Source: Nicoliella spurrieriana
GTDB taxonomy: Bacteria > Bacillota > Bacilli > Lactobacillales > Lactobacillaceae
Direction of reading: 5' to 3'
Assembly (NCBI RefSeq): GCF_023380205.1
Contig: NZ_CP093360.1
Coordinates: 279,861 to 343,860 of the forward strand
DNA length: 64,000 bases
Positions 26,928-35,887 of this stretch are shown here, piece after piece. Under the pieces are notes generated by a model. That model had not been told where the DNA came from. It was given only the letters and a program-made list of their open reading frames with translations, and did no database searches. Numbering within the stretch: the first letter of the stretch is position 1; each line of letters opens with the position of its first letter. Both the position numbers and the translations under genes were made by a program.

Positions 26928-27126
26928 AAAAAAAGCCCCTGCACCGATGAATTTCACCGGGCAGAGGCTCTGGATGGACACAATTGAATTAATCACTTAT
27001 CTAAACTTGGATAACTTAATTCAACAATTTACGTGCACCAAAAAGGAGCTACCACGCAGTGATAACTTACAGTTTTGACACATGCACATTGATGAATTAT
27101 CAAAAAACATTCGCGGCAACTCCTTT
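26928..27126 (-). promoter_or_regulatory. Candidate Cys/Met attenuator leader
   Basis: On the minus strand a first long helix pairs AAAGGAGTTGCCGCG (27112-27126, which contains the leader peptide's ribosome binding site) with CGTGGTAGCTCCTTT (27042-27056, inside the leader frame). A second hairpin TTGAATTAA / TTAATTCAA (26984-27024) overlaps the leader stop codon. A GC-rich terminator with a T7 tail follows (26928-26968), about 30 bases before the first gene. It has no T-box motif and no S-box or SMK core. The overlap of hairpins with leader codons fits translation-dependent attenuation, but an orphan riboswitch is possible. Confidence 0.72.
27021..27110 (-). CDS. Leader peptide rich in Cys and Met (29 residues)
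   Basis: An ATG lies nine bases after GGAG, followed by 29 sense codons and TGA. The peptide contains MCMCQNC at residues 8-14 and ends in Cys just before the stop: four Cys and three Met in all. Cys is normally rare, so the cluster is striking. The frame sits between a promoter (27146-27173) and an intrinsic terminator ahead of an operon with putative thiol-methyl chemistry and an amino acid transporter. It is interpreted as an attenuation peptide sensing charged tRNA-Cys, perhaps also tRNA-Met. Confidence 0.68.
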   Translation of the reverse strand: MFFDNSSMCMCQNCKLSLRGSSFLVHVNC

Positions 27127-27145
27127 CTTTTTATTAGTTAAAGCA

Positions 27146-27173
27146 ATAATAACACCCAAATTATAAAAGTCAA
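27146..27173 (-). promoter_or_regulatory. Promoter of the methyltransferase-ABC operon
   Basis: TTGACT, 16-base spacer, TATTAT on the minus strand, about 20 bases before the structured leader. Confidence 0.65.
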
Positions 27174-27260
27174 CCAAAAATTAACTAAATATTAATCTAA
27201 GATTAATCAAAACACAATTATTATTAATCAAAAACGAACTATCAATCTAATTGACTATAA

Positions 27261-27587
27261 TCAATCACTAATCCGCTCATCAACATACTTAACCGCCGTT
27301 CCATAAGCTGCAACTGATTGCATGTCATTGCCGATTGATCCGGAATCAAACCGCATCATCACCACTGCGTCAGCACCCATTTTTTTCGCGTTTTCCTTCA
27401 ATCGCTGTACTGATTCATCACGGGCATCTTCCATCATTTGAGTGTATCCCTTGATTTCTCCACCGAAGATATTTTTAATTCCAGCGGCAAGGTTACTACC
27501 AATGTTTCTGGATTGGGTCGTCATTCCAAAGACTTCGCCAATCACTTCATACTCTTTACCAATATGCTCAGTTGTTGAGACTAACAT
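27261..27587 (-). CDS. YbjQ / UPF0145 family protein
   Basis: A 108-residue small soluble protein. The family pattern is [23 protein letters not shown], the central [34 protein letters not shown], and an AYGTAVKYV end. UPF0145 (YbjQ) proteins form a ring-like pentamer and were once called heavy-metal-binding; their role is not established. It is probably co-transcribed with the DUF1003 gene upstream (23-base gap). Confidence 0.88.
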   Translation of the reverse strand: MLVSTTEHIGKEYEVIGEVFGMTTQSRNIGSNLAAGIKNIFGGEIKGYTQMMEDARDESVQRLKENAKKMGADAVVMMRFDSGSIGNDMQSVAAYGTAVKYVDERISD

Positions 27588-27610
27588 TTAAATCACTCCG
27601 TTTTAATTTA

Positions 27611-28357
27611 CTATTTGGGTTGCTTATTCACAGCTACTTTTAGGGCATCAATTTCTTTTCCCATCGAATCCAACTTATCATTAATTTCACCTAATGATGA
27701 AAGTTGCGCTTGACTAATTTTAAAACTACTTGGAATCGAATTATTGTTAATTTGGTCTAATTTAGCGTGTAAACTGCGCAGCTCATTTTCTGATTTTAAA
27801 TTCACGTGATAATCATTATCTGAGGACAATTCATCACGATGGCCCGACCGATTTTGACTCATCATAATAATTGGTGATTGTAAAGCGGCAATACAACTTA
27901 ATGCTAAGTTAAGTAAAATAAACGGGTATGGATCAAACTTAGCTCCAAATAAATGAACAACGTTAATAAACATCCATGCTAGCAAGAAGAATACAAAAAC
28001 AATGATAAAACTCCAACTACCACCAAATTTAGCAACTAAATCTGCTACCCGTTCGCCAAACGTAGCGGTTTGATTCAGCTGATCATTAATATTTTGAATT
28101 TGGTAATTGCTTTCATTTAAAGCATCGGTTAGCTTTTGTTCGATTTTTTTATTCTTAGTTTCATTATTACTAATTAATTGATCAATCATTTCCAATTGAT
28201 AGTGAATGGCATGGTGATTACAAATAAAATCATCATCCTTAGCCTTAGGATAGTCATGTCGAATATGCCCCATCACCGTGGAATCAATTTCGCCTAATAA
28301 ATATCCATCATTTACGTTAAACTCTTCACCATCAACGATACAATTCTTTTTATCCAT
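27611..28357 (-). CDS. DUF1003 family membrane protein
   Basis: About 248 residues from MDKKNCIV behind AGGGTG. The N-terminal half is a hydrophilic, coiled-coil-like region. The DUF1003 core follows: ERVADLVAKFGGSWSFIIVFVF, a second membrane segment (DPYPFILLNLALSCIAALQSPIIMMSQNR), then the charged tail DYHVNLKSENELRSLHAKLD, all typical of the family. The biochemical role is unknown; relatives are sometimes near magnesium or cation transport genes. It precedes the YbjQ-like gene on the same strand. Confidence 0.85.
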   Translation of the reverse strand: MDKKNCIVDGEEFNVNDGYLLGEIDSTVMGHIRHDYPKAKDDDFICNHHAIHYQLEMIDQLISNNETKNKKIEQKLTDALNESNYQIQNINDQLNQTATFGERVADLVAKFGGSWSFIIVFVFFLLAWMFINVVHLFGAKFDPYPFILLNLALSCIAALQSPIIMMSQNRSGHRDELSSDNDYHVNLKSENELRSLHAKLDQINNNSIPSSFKISQAQLSSLGEINDKLDSMGKEIDALKVAVNKQPK

Positions 28358-28465
28358 TATTTTCACCCTACCTATATTGAATTAACTAAGATAATAGCAC
28401 AAAACATTCCCTAATGATTAGCATTATTTTAAAAGTCAGGACTAGTGATGATCATTAGGTGGCTC

Positions 28466-28906
28466 TTAACTCTTCACCATTTTAATATGTGGTGTTTGAG
28501 CTTCAATAAAAACGTTACCTTCAGCTTTAAAGCCAAATTTTTCATAAAAGCCCTGCTTATCAGCCTGGGCGGTAATAATGATGGCCCGCTGTGATGCGTT
28601 AACCTCATTAATACAATTCAATAGATATTCCATTAGTTGATTGCCCAATCCAGTTCCGCGTACTGATGGTACAATTAGGACCCGTCCAAAGTCTAAATAA
28701 TCATCAACTTCATAAAAACGAGCGTATGCTACTAAGTGTTCGTTATCATCATATCCCAGAACATGCGTAGCAGTTAAATCTTGCCGATCAACATCCGGAA
28801 CCGTTCGATTTTGTTCAAAACAAAAAGTTGCAGCTCTAATATAGTACATTTCCCAAACTTGATAATTGGTTAATTCATTAAATTGTCTACACATCCATTT
28901 CATCAT
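28466..28906 (-). CDS. GNAT family N-acetyltransferase (ElaA-like)
   Basis: A 146-residue acetyltransferase domain. The ElaA pattern is visible: WEMYYIRAATFCFEQN at the N-terminus, AYARFYEVDDYLDFGRVLIVPSVRGTGLGNQLMEYLL with the acetyl-CoA pyrophosphate loop RGTGLG, and FYEKFGFKAEGNVFIEAQTPHIKM at the end. Start is one of two adjacent Met codons. The substrate is unknown. It is monocistronic and diverges from the aldo/keto reductase gene. Confidence 0.9.
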   Translation of the reverse strand: MMKWMCRQFNELTNYQVWEMYYIRAATFCFEQNRTVPDVDRQDLTATHVLGYDDNEHLVAYARFYEVDDYLDFGRVLIVPSVRGTGLGNQLMEYLLNCINEVNASQRAIIITAQADKQGFYEKFGFKAEGNVFIEAQTPHIKMVKS

Positions 28907-29026
28907 TGAACCTACTTTCTATCGTTTGAATTTTAAACGAATTGATTATGGTTTATTTTAATCCTACTGAAAGCTCTTCACCAGCCAATCTTACAACTTT
29001 TCATTTAAATATTTAAGTGGATTTAT

Positions 29027-29057
29027 TTGCATTAGAGTTACCTAAACCCTTTATAGT
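29027..29057 (+). promoter_or_regulatory. MerR-type promoter of the aldo/keto reductase-merR operon
   Basis: TTGCAT and TATAGT are separated by 19 bases, the long spacer used by MerR-family activators. Within the spacer lies an imperfect dyad AGAGTT-N5-AACCCT (29034-29050). The operon's second gene is a MerR regulator, so this is a likely autoregulated target. Confidence 0.68.
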
Positions 29058-29089
29058 AGTCTTATTAAATAATGAAAGGAAGCTTTTTA

Positions 29090-29953
29090 ATGACAAATGT
29101 ACCTAATGTTAAGTTGAACAACGGAGTGGAAATGCCGGCGGAAGGGTTTGGTGTTTACCGCATTGATGGATTTGAAAATTGTAAACAAGCTGTGAAAAAC
29201 GCCTTATCAGTTGGTTATCGAACAATCGATACTGCTCAACAGTATCATAACGAGGATGCTGTTGGTGCAGCCATTGAAGAAAGTGAAATTAGTCGCAATG
29301 ATATTTTCATTACGACTAAAGTTTGGATCACTGAATTTGAGTATGCAAAAACGCGTGCTTCAATTGAAGCATCATTAAAAAAATTAAGAACTGATTATAT
29401 TGATCTAGTACTATTACACCAACCATTTGGCGATTCCTATTCTGCTTATCGCGCATTAGAGGACCTCTACGACGAAGGCAAAATCAGAGCAATTGGTGTC
29501 TCCAACTATAATAGTGATCGATACATCGATATTCAGCATTTTGCTAGGATTAAACCGGCCGTTGATCAAATGGAGACCCATGTTTTCTTTCAACAAAAAG
29601 AAATGCAAGCGTATACTAATAAGTATGGAACTAAGTTAGAATCATGGGGGCCATTCGCTAATGGTAAACACGATATCTTTACTAATCCCATTTTAACTAA
29701 AATTGGTAAACAGTATCAAAAGACTGCTTCTCAAGTTGCACTGCGGTTCTTGACGCAAAAGGATATCATTATTATTCCAAAATCTAATAGTATTGAACGA
29801 ATGCGACAAAATATTGATATTTGGGACTTTACTTTAAGTGACGCAGATATGGAATCGATTGAAAACATGGATACCAATGAAAGCTCATTTATGAATCTAC
29901 ACGATCCCAAGACTGTGGAATGGATCGTTAATTCAGTTCCAGAAAAGAAATAA
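29090..29953 (+). CDS. Aldo/keto reductase
   Basis: About 287 residues from MTNVPNVKL behind GAAAGGAAG. It is an NADPH-dependent (alpha/beta)8 reductase of the AKR5 type (2,5-diketo-gluconate reductase-like). The catalytic tetrad is recognisable: Asp and Tyr in IDTAQQYHNE, Lys in ITTKVWI, His in LLHQPFG. The NADPH phosphate site IIPKSNSIERMRQN follows near the C-terminus. It forms an operon with a MerR regulator and has a paralogue at 49678-50523 whose promoter also has a MerR layout. Confidence 0.93.
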   Translation: MTNVPNVKLNNGVEMPAEGFGVYRIDGFENCKQAVKNALSVGYRTIDTAQQYHNEDAVGAAIEESEISRNDIFITTKVWITEFEYAKTRASIEASLKKLRTDYIDLVLLHQPFGDSYSAYRALEDLYDEGKIRAIGVSNYNSDRYIDIQHFARIKPAVDQMETHVFFQQKEMQAYTNKYGTKLESWGPFANGKHDIFTNPILTKIGKQYQKTASQVALRFLTQKDIIIIPKSNSIERMRQNIDIWDFTLSDADMESIENMDTNESSFMNLHDPKTVEWIVNSVPEKK

Positions 29954-29978
29954 TTCAAATCAATTTGGAGGATTAAAA

Positions 29979-30374
29979 TTGTTGACGGTTAAAAAGGTTG
30001 CTCAAAAACTAAATCTGACTGAGTATACGGTTCGTTATTACACCAATTTAGGACTAGTTCCTACCGTAAAGCGCAATTCACAAAACGAACGGATTTTTGA
30101 CCACGATGCATTAGAGTGGCTTCGTGGTTGTAAAATGCTCCGCAGTACTGGGATGTCGATTAAACAAATCAAACAATACGTTGACCTATGTAAAATGGGC
30201 ACCGATAGTATAAACGAGCGGTTTCAAATGATAAAGGATGAACGTGATTTAGCAATTCAAAGGGTAACTGAAGCTCAACGGAATCTGCAGTTTCTGAATG
30301 AAAAAGTTAATATTTATAAACAAGCAATTGATAACCACGATGATGTTGATCCATTAAATCCAAATGAGCATTAG
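29979..30374 (+). CDS. MerR family transcriptional regulator
   Basis: 131 residues, TTG start behind GGAGG (a second TTG follows directly). The N-terminal winged helix-turn-helix is typical: KVAQKLNLTEYTVRYYTNLGLV then RIFDHDALEWLRGCKMLRSTGMSIKQIKQY. The C-terminal part is a dimerisation coiled coil. There is no Cys-rich metal loop, so it resembles the redox- or aldehyde-sensing AdhR group, often next to aldo/keto reductases. It probably acts on the 19-bp-spacer promoter at 29027, and perhaps in trans on the one at 50558. Confidence 0.92.
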   Translation: MLTVKKVAQKLNLTEYTVRYYTNLGLVPTVKRNSQNERIFDHDALEWLRGCKMLRSTGMSIKQIKQYVDLCKMGTDSINERFQMIKDERDLAIQRVTEAQRNLQFLNEKVNIYKQAIDNHDDVDPLNPNEH

Positions 30375-30443
30375 TAGCTAGTAACGACAATTAATCCGGA
30401 ACCAATCTTTCAGGCGCTGGATTAATTGAACCGTATCTTTAAG

Positions 30444-30474
30444 CACCACCAAACATAAAATATGGTTGGTGGTG
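30444..30474. terminator. Hairpin between convergent genes
   Basis: CACCACCAA / TTGGTGGTG perfect inverted repeat between merR and the NCS1 permease. There is no good T run on either side, so it may act as a roadblock or mRNA 3' end only. Confidence 0.5.
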
Positions 30475-30487
30475 ATACATAAACTAA

Positions 30488-31846
30488 TTAGATGATATTT
30501 GCAGTATCTGATTTGCTTAATTTATTAACAGTTAAGTAAACCACTGCTGATACGGCAAATCCGATTAACCATGATAATTCAATTTGGGTCAGTGCAAACA
30601 GCGCTCCTGCAATCAAGGCTGCAAACGCTTTCCAATTAATTTTCCTAATATCATCCCGGTATAGTTGGTCCAGATCCACCTTTCTTTTCCTCACGATATA
30701 ATATTCAATCAGAATAATTGCAGTCAATGGTCCTAAAAAGATTGCATAGGAATGAATAAAAATGGTCAATCCTTGTGATGATGAATCACCAACTAGTAGC
30801 CATGGGCATGTAAATACTGCTAATCCTGTAACTAACACGAGTGATAGTTTACGCGGTAGTTTTAATAAGGAGGTCAATACGTAAGTAGTTGGCGTAATAT
30901 TAGCCACCGCATTAGTAGTAATTACCCCTAAAACGATAAACAATGAAACCAAAAGCATAATCACATGATTGTTAAAGATGTGTGACATTGCATCCACCGG
31001 ACTAGCGATACCAGTAACTGCAGATAACATGGCACCAGTTAACAGCGTAATCCCATATGAGAAACCAATTGGTAAGAAGTATAAGAAGCCCCGTTTGCAA
31101 TTACTAATCCCGGGTTTTAATTCCCTTGAGTAATCAGCTGCCGACTCAAAAATAGCAGTATAGTTACCTAAGAATGCTACAATAAACCCGAAAAACTGAA
31201 TTCCCCATGAACCCTTTGATTGCACTAGGGTTTGGCTAATCGCACTACCATGGTTAACCAATAGAATGATAAATAAACTGAGTAAGGAAACCATCATGAT
31301 AACAGATACGACTGAAGTAATGTTCTTAATGAATTTAAAGCCCCGGATTGATAAGATCAATTGAACGATCATTAAAAATGTAAAGCAAATTGCAACGTTG
31401 TTAAAACCATTGTTAGTTATGATCTTAGCAATTTCATTAAGTGCCAATGCTCCCGTCCAACTTTGGAATCCGAACCATACTAGGGACGGAACCCCCCTAA
31501 ATAGACTTGAAAACTTAGCACCGTTCTTGCCAAATGATAATCGTAATTGCATTACATACGGAACCCCAGTTTCATAACCAAACCGATCATTCAACGCAAA
31601 TATTAATGATACAATTGCAATTGCAATGGCCGCAGCTACAACCGTTTGGAGTAAATTCATGGTTGCAACTCCAGCAACCACAATTGATGACCCCACCGTT
31701 ATATTACCAATGTTAAAACCATCACCTAGCCACATTGACATATAAGCTAATTTCCCAATCTTTCTTTGATCATCCTTAATCGGCAATAGTTCGTCGGGGA
31801 TGGTTAACTCTGGACTAATTTCCTCGTTATTCACTACACTTTGCAT
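30488..31846 (-). CDS. NCS1 family permease (purine/cytosine permease-like)
   Basis: About 452 residues from MQSVVNNEE behind GGGAGGT. The protein has about 12 membrane segments. The NCS1 pattern is in MSMWLGDGFNIGNITVGSS, then FGKNGAKFSSLFRGVPSLVWFGFQSWTGALALNEI, and the middle AADYSRELKP. These transporters import nucleobases, allantoin, hydantoins or thiamine-like compounds using sodium or protons. It is monocistronic. A perfect AACGTAA-N5-TTACGTT dyad just upstream is a probable operator. Confidence 0.9.
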   Translation of the reverse strand: MQSVVNNEEISPELTIPDELLPIKDDQRKIGKLAYMSMWLGDGFNIGNITVGSSIVVAGVATMNLLQTVVAAAIAIAIVSLIFALNDRFGYETGVPYVMQLRLSFGKNGAKFSSLFRGVPSLVWFGFQSWTGALALNEIAKIITNNGFNNVAICFTFLMIVQLILSIRGFKFIKNITSVVSVIMMVSLLSLFIILLVNHGSAISQTLVQSKGSWGIQFFGFIVAFLGNYTAIFESAADYSRELKPGISNCKRGFLYFLPIGFSYGITLLTGAMLSAVTGIASPVDAMSHIFNNHVIMLLVSLFIVLGVITTNAVANITPTTYVLTSLLKLPRKLSLVLVTGLAVFTCPWLLVGDSSSQGLTIFIHSYAIFLGPLTAIILIEYYIVRKRKVDLDQLYRDDIRKINWKAFAALIAGALFALTQIELSWLIGFAVSAVVYLTVNKLSKSDTANII

Positions 31847-31867
31847 AAGCAATTACCTCCCGTATTT

Positions 31868-31886
31868 AACGTAATCATTTTACGTT
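31868..31886 (-). promoter_or_regulatory. Candidate operator dyad upstream of the NCS1 permease
   Basis: A perfect 7-7 inverted repeat AACGTAA-TCATT-TTACGTT lies about 22 bases before the permease start, overlapping the 5' untranslated region. The regulator is unknown. Confidence 0.5.
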
Positions 31887-32067
31887 ATCAGTTAATGAAT
31901 TGGATTTATAGCCAGAAGTAATTACTGATCACTTCTTAACTAAATTAATATCTTGTAACCATCATATCTTAACTAAACACTTAATTATTTGGAATAAAGT
32001 ACAAAAATAGTTCGTATTTTAATTTAAAATTACAAAATACTAATTTTTAATTAATCTAATTCTAATT
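31887..32067. other. AT-rich intergenic region
   Basis: Contains presumably the NCS1 promoter. I see no reading frame with a ribosome binding site, no RNA motif, and no repeat other than the operator and terminator listed separately. Confidence 0.5.
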
Positions 32068-32102
32068 AAAAAGCGTAACCGATTTTTTAAATCGGTTACG
32101 CT
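32068..32102 (-). terminator. Intrinsic terminator after the tautomerase gene
   Basis: AGCGTAACCGATTT / AAATCGGTTACGCT perfect hairpin followed by TTTTT on the minus strand, about 90 bases beyond the tautomerase stop. Confidence 0.78.
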
Positions 32103-32191
32103 AATCGCTTATCATTATTTGTTTTAATGATTCCTTCCCAAATCCAAAACAATTCCTACCACACATTTTAGGATTAGTTCACTTTTCAATT

Positions 32192-32584
32192 TTAATGAAG
32201 TGGGCCATCCACAAATTGAGCTTTGCCATAACCAAAACTCCAGTCTGAGTCCCCGTTAGTCGAAAGACTGACCATTAAATCCTTAGGATCTAGACCGATT
32301 CGCTCCTTCAGTCCATTTGCTAATTGTTCATAGAACGCACGCTTTTGGGTTACATTTCGAGACCGGGTGGTAATTTGAAATACCACCACATCTTTACTTC
32401 GCTCAATTCCCAATCCAGCATCTAAAATATTCATCTCAAATGGCTCATGCTGAGTGATAATTTGATAGCGATCGCCATCAGGAACCCCAAACGTATTTAG
32501 TAATACTTGGTAGGATGTATCTAATAAAGCTTGTAAATATTTTTCATCATGACCCTTAATAACGTCAATTCTCATCAGTGGCAT
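32192..32584 (-). CDS. Tautomerase family protein
   Basis: A 130-residue protein of the 4-oxalocrotonate tautomerase/MIF superfamily, long form. After removal of Met the N-terminus is Pro, the catalytic base of the family (MPLMRIDVIKG). The repeated beta-alpha-beta layout and the YQIITQHEP and VFQITTRSRNVTQKRAFYEQLA blocks match lactobacillus homologues. The substrate is unknown. It lies downstream of the APC permease on the same strand (about 90-base gap). Confidence 0.88.
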   Translation of the reverse strand: MPLMRIDVIKGHDEKYLQALLDTSYQVLLNTFGVPDGDRYQIITQHEPFEMNILDAGLGIERSKDVVVFQITTRSRNVTQKRAFYEQLANGLKERIGLDPKDLMVSLSTNGDSDWSFGYGKAQFVDGPLH

Positions 32585-32675
32585 ATTATCATATCCTTTT
32601 TAATTTATTTAACCAAACGAATCCAAATTCAAGAAACTAGGAGCTACCACATTCCTTCGTTTTCAAGTTAATTGC

Positions 32676-34079
32676 TTACTTCTCTTTGACTGAATCCTTT
32701 TTGTACCGATACTCACCAAGAATCGAAGTAATGATAATCCATCCAACAAAGATGTATGGGAAAATGCTAGCAATCCCTTGTGGTTGTGGATAGATACTAC
32801 CCACAATCGGAATGATCAATAGGATGCCAGTAATCAACGACATTAAAACATCCCTAACTTTCAATTCATTTAATTTACGCAGAAAAATGGGTGCACTAAT
32901 CGTTACCATTAGGTATGGGACCAAGAATCCCCAAACCGCAATCGTACTGAACCAGTCATACGCATCGCTAATCTGGGTAAAAGCTGAAAATCCAACAATT
33001 AAGGAACCAATTAATAAACTTAGGATCCCAATTGAAATCGTTGGAGTTCTTTTCTTTTCGTTGACCTTAGTGACCACCTTCGGTAGATAGTGTTCATGGC
33101 CCATCCGCATCATAATTCTAGAACCGGCAGTAATGATACCAACGCTTCCGGACCAAAAACTAATTGTCGCCCCCAGGGTAATACAGTAGCCAAAGAATCC
33201 AACGTGGTTGGCTTCTGATAAAAATGAAAGCGGATTGGTGGAAGTTCCTAAATTATGCCCACTACCGTTGAAGCCCATAATCATTACCATTGACATAATG
33301 ATGAAGAACACTCCGGCAATGATGGGACTAATCATAACGGCGCGGGGGACGTTTCTTAGTGGTTTCTTAGCTTCCTTCCCCATTGAAGCAGCCCCTTCGA
33401 ACCCAACAAACCCAAAAAATGCTAATACCAAACCGGAAGTGACGTTTCCCATTGAAATATTTGTAAAATCAACGTTATTCGGATTAATGTCAAAATGATG
33501 CGTAGCTAAAATGATCAATCCTAAAATCGAAATTAATGAGACCGATGTCATTTCTAGAACCATCATTGCCCTAGTCGACAGTTCAACGCCGCGCTGCGCC
33601 ATGAACCAAACGCTTATAATGCCAATCGCTGCAAGGATGTAGTATGGAACTGATAGATTGAAATATGCTAATAAATTGTGCAAATAAATTGCAAATCCAC
33701 CCATCATGGAAACCGCTGTCGTAATGTATGCAAAGAAGATACTAGATCCCGCTACAAACCCTGCTCTGCGCCCAATGCTTTTATTAACATAGGTATAAAT
33801 GCTACCAGAAGTTGCATATCGTTTTGCAAACACATTAATTTGTTTTGCCAATAAAATACAGGCTACCGTTGCAAATAGATATGCAATCCAAGTACTATTT
33901 CCAGCTAGGGCAAATACCACCGCGATGTTCATCACCGGTGTTGCGGTGGGCGCAATGTTTGCAATTGACTCCCCAATCACTTCAAAGAATGATAGCGAAT
34001 TGGGCTTTAAATTCGATTCCTCATGCTCATCAACATATGTTGTTTGAATTAATTCACCAGAATTAGTTTTTTCGTCCAT
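32676..34079 (-). CDS. APC family amino acid permease
   Basis: About 467 residues from MDEKTNSG behind AAAGGGGTG; the frame extends further but without a better site. About 12 membrane segments, with SLSFFEVIGESIANIAPTATPVMN at the first segment and FFGFVGFEGAASMGKEAKKP in the middle. The gene diverges from a class III aminotransferase, which suggests import of GABA or another omega-amino acid. That link is contextual only. Confidence 0.88.
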   Translation of the reverse strand: MDEKTNSGELIQTTYVDEHEESNLKPNSLSFFEVIGESIANIAPTATPVMNIAVVFALAGNSTWIAYLFATVACILLAKQINVFAKRYATSGSIYTYVNKSIGRRAGFVAGSSIFFAYITTAVSMMGGFAIYLHNLLAYFNLSVPYYILAAIGIISVWFMAQRGVELSTRAMMVLEMTSVSLISILGLIILATHHFDINPNNVDFTNISMGNVTSGLVLAFFGFVGFEGAASMGKEAKKPLRNVPRAVMISPIIAGVFFIIMSMVMIMGFNGSGHNLGTSTNPLSFLSEANHVGFFGYCITLGATISFWSGSVGIITAGSRIMMRMGHEHYLPKVVTKVNEKKRTPTISIGILSLLIGSLIVGFSAFTQISDAYDWFSTIAVWGFLVPYLMVTISAPIFLRKLNELKVRDVLMSLITGILLIIPIVGSIYPQPQGIASIFPYIFVGWIIITSILGEYRYKKDSVKEK

Positions 34080-34438
34080 ATAACAGCACCCCTTTTTTAC
34101 TAGCAACTACAAGCAATTAATAATAAATTCACCTAATGAATTTTTATACTATCAATCAATTGAAGATTCATTAATTGGTTGATTAATTAATTTCTATATA
34201 AATCCGAACAATTAATTTAAATAGCATTCATAATTCATTGATTTTGAGAATTATATTATTAAAATTAGCAAATTGCAATGTTTTTATTATTATAATTTAA
34301 TCTTTTTCTAATTTAACTATTGCTTTTAATTTTTTTCGTGGTAACATTCTTATTAATTCAAATGTTGGTTTTAGCAATTGAATGCATAAAAATTTATTTT
34401 GATGAATGTTTAGTTCTCAATGAAAGGTGTGTTGTTGT
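34080..34438. other. AT-rich divergent intergenic region
   Basis: About 360 bases between the permease and the aminotransferase. It must hold both promoters, but I find no near-consensus pair, no RNA motif and no open frame with a binding site. Confidence 0.5.
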
Positions 34439-35833
34439 ATGCCAAACACTGCAGATTTAACAAGTTTAAGAGATTCTCTCCCTAGCGTAACTGGAGTCTT
34501 TCCCGGACCAAAGGCACAGGCAATTTTAGATCGCCGTGCTAAAAACGTCCCTTCAGCCGTTCTATGTAATTATCCATTAGTTATCAAACGCGGGCAGGGA
34601 GCCATGATCGAAGATGTCGACGGCAATCGATTTGTTGATTGGGTCGGTGGCGTTGGTGTAATGAACGTCGGATATGGTCAACCGAAGGTGGTTGAGGCGG
34701 TAAAGAACCAAGCTGATAACTTTTTTCACAGTATGGCTAACATCAGCACCCACAAGGGTTATATTGACCTAGCAGAACGAATCAATGCGCTCGCCCCAAC
34801 CAAACAGGGAGTTAATAAAACCATGTTCGTTAATTCTGGAGCTGAAGCAATTGAAAATGCGGTTAAAATCGCTAAGGCGTATACCGGACGCAGTAACATC
34901 ATTGCCTTTTCCGGCGCCTTTCATGGTAGAACTGCCCTAACTTCCACCTTAACCGCTAAAAAAACATTCTCCGCTGGGATTGAACCAGCAATGGGTGGCG
35001 TTTATCGAGCTACGTTCCCATACCTATACCGCGCTCCAAAGGGTTATTCTAAAGAAGAAAGCATTCAATACTATTTAGATAATATTCAATACATTTTTGA
35101 ACAAGGGGTCCCAGCCAATCAAGTGGCTGCATTCGTTATGGAACCAATTCAAGGTGAAGGTGGTTTCATTCCCGCTCCGTTTGAATATGTAAAAGCACTC
35201 CGCAAAATTTGTGACGAACACGGCATCATGTTGATTGCAGACGAAGTCCAAACTGGATTTGCGCGTTCCGGACGCCTATTCGTATCCAACTACTGGAAGG
35301 AAAATGGCTGTGCTCCTGATATCATTGCAATGGCAAAGTCAATTGCAGCAGGCGTTCCATTATCCGGAGTCACTGCTGGAGTTGATATTATGGATAAAGT
35401 CCAAGACGTAATCGTTGGTGGAATTGGTGGTACCTTTGGTGGAAACGCCCTTGCTTGTGCATCAGGACTGCAAGTTTTGGACATTATCGAAAATGAAAAA
35501 TTAGCTGATCGGGCATTAAAGGTCGGTAAACTTGCCAAGGAAGGTTTCGAAGCGCTTCAAGATAAATACGAAGAAATCGGTGATGTACGTGGCATTGGTA
35601 GCATGGTGGGATTAGAATTTGTGAAGGATCGGGATAGTAAAGAACCATATCCAGAATTAGTGGCCAAAATTATCCAAACTGCTGTTTCCAAGGGTCTGGT
35701 AATTGAAATGGCGGGCGTTAAAAGTAACGTTATTCGCTTCTTATGTCCACTAGTGGTAACCGAAGATCAATTGAATGCAGGAATGGACATTTTAGATGCC
35801 TCTATCCAAGAATCATTAGCTGAATTAAAATAA
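34439..35833 (+). CDS. gabT: Class III aminotransferase (4-aminobutyrate aminotransferase-like)
   Basis: About 464 residues from MPNTADLTS; GAAAGGTGTG is the binding site. The PLP lysine sits in IIAMAKSIAAGVPLSGV (about residue 303), and the family features FVNSGAEAIENAVKIAKAYTGR, FSGAFHGRT, EPIQGEGGFIPAP and LIADEVQTGFARSG are all present. It transfers the amino group of GABA or a similar omega-amino acid to 2-oxoglutarate. The diverging permease could supply the substrate. Acetylornithine or putrescine aminotransferase is a less likely alternative. Confidence 0.88.
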   Translation: MPNTADLTSLRDSLPSVTGVFPGPKAQAILDRRAKNVPSAVLCNYPLVIKRGQGAMIEDVDGNRFVDWVGGVGVMNVGYGQPKVVEAVKNQADNFFHSMANISTHKGYIDLAERINALAPTKQGVNKTMFVNSGAEAIENAVKIAKAYTGRSNIIAFSGAFHGRTALTSTLTAKKTFSAGIEPAMGGVYRATFPYLYRAPKGYSKEESIQYYLDNIQYIFEQGVPANQVAAFVMEPIQGEGGFIPAPFEYVKALRKICDEHGIMLIADEVQTGFARSGRLFVSNYWKENGCAPDIIAMAKSIAAGVPLSGVTAGVDIMDKVQDVIVGGIGGTFGGNALACASGLQVLDIIENEKLADRALKVGKLAKEGFEALQDKYEEIGDVRGIGSMVGLEFVKDRDSKEPYPELVAKIIQTAVSKGLVIEMAGVKSNVIRFLCPLVVTEDQLNAGMDILDASIQESLAELK

Positions 35834-35847
35834 TTATTGCCATAAAC

Positions 35848-35887
35848 AAAGCCGCTGAGGGTCATGCACCCTTCAGCGGCTTTGTTT
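35848..35887. terminator. Bidirectional terminator
   Basis: AAAGCCGCTGAAGG-type inverted repeat with T-rich tract on the plus side and A-rich on the other, between the convergent aminotransferase and S9 peptidase genes. Confidence 0.85.

Noticed and set aside
26928..27126. T-box or SAM riboswitch ahead of the methyltransferase-ABC operon
   Set aside because: GTGGTAG occurs, but far from the terminator and without the T-box core; no S-box (GGTGGAGGGA) or SMK elements are seen.
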